A DNA stretch of 20,862 nt from Spirochaetales bacterium (GTDB lineage Bacteria; Spirochaetota; Spirochaetia; Sphaerochaetales; Sphaerochaetaceae). Below the pieces are notes generated by a model. The model had not been told where the DNA came from, ran no database searches, and worked only from the letters and a program-made list of their open reading frames with translations. Positions 20,833-20,862 of the stretch are shown piece by piece (the first letter of the stretch is position 1; the number at the start of each line of letters is the position of its first letter). The position numbers and the translations under genes were made by a program. The stretch spans positions 1 to 20,862 of the forward strand of contig JALFCJ010000128.1 in assembly GCA_022771185.1 (NCBI GenBank), in the 5' to 3' direction.

Positions 20833-20862
20833 TTAGTTCTTGCTCTTCGGATCGAAGGCATC
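20833..20862 (-). CDS. dppC: Last codons of an oligopeptide ABC transporter permease (DppC type), truncated by the window edge
   Basis: The minus strand reads DAFDPKSKN then TAA (20835-20833). D-x-L/F-D-P-[RK] is the usual DppC/OppC C-terminus, and the position directly before dppD fits. Only nine residues are visible. Confidence 0.7.
   Translation of the reverse strand, partial: DAFDPKSKN

Noticed and set aside
1..20862. CRISPR array, insertion sequence, prophage or integrase
   Set aside because: No regularly spaced repeats, transposase, terminal repeats or integrase-like gene was seen on either strand.

Overview
The window reads as chromosomal DNA from a host-associated anaerobe of the spirochaete type, most likely near Sphaerochaetales; this is an inference from gene style, not a database result. 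The cues are a moderately AT-rich Gram-negative-like gene set, an envelope beta-barrel-like protein with a signal peptide, stand-alone cyclic-nucleotide-binding proteins, oligopeptide and Fbp-type ABC transporters, and an AAA-ATPase-like gene of a family abundant in gut anaerobes. No phage, insertion sequence, CRISPR array or rRNA is visible.

Layout. (1) Positions 1-3604, plus strand: a binding-protein-dependent ABC importer of the Fbp/Afu/Sfu type (3' end of the binding protein, an ATPase with C-terminal domain, and a fused double permease), with a strong hairpin after the binding protein and a terminator at the end. (2) 3617-7298, minus strand: a tightly packed MATE exporter - GNAT acetyltransferase - M3 oligoendopeptidase unit; the acetyltransferase has an in-frame TAA. 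(3) A divergent 88-bp promoter region, then plus-strand genes: an unrecognised exported protein with a large Asn/Ser/Thr/Asp-rich insert, a LysE-type exporter overlapping it, a sodium:solute symporter with its own promoter and terminator, a second MATE gene with a structured leader, and tRNA-Arg(UCU) with a near-consensus promoter and terminator. (4) 12461-14591, minus strand: two tandem single-domain cyclic-nucleotide-binding proteins and a 3'-truncated AAA-ATPase-like gene lacking the usual nuclease domain. (5) 14666-20862, minus strand: a compact operon whose genes overlap or nearly touch: dppC (last codons only), dppD, dppF, PF00756 esterase, BadF-type sugar kinase, murQ, a MurP-like PTS EIIC, and a Nudix hydrolase.

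The most interesting system is region 5. It combines peptide uptake, a sugar kinase, MurNAc-6-phosphate etherase and a MurP-like membrane domain, so it looks like a peptidoglycan-fragment salvage operon. The EIIC stands alone, without EIIB or EIIA, and its GITEP-type motif reads GVAGP, so the normally conserved glutamate is missing. Together with the adjacent kinase this suggests an EIIC that now moves unphosphorylated MurNAc or a related amino sugar, which is then phosphorylated in the cytoplasm and cleaved by MurQ. That proposal is inference, but it makes clear predictions.
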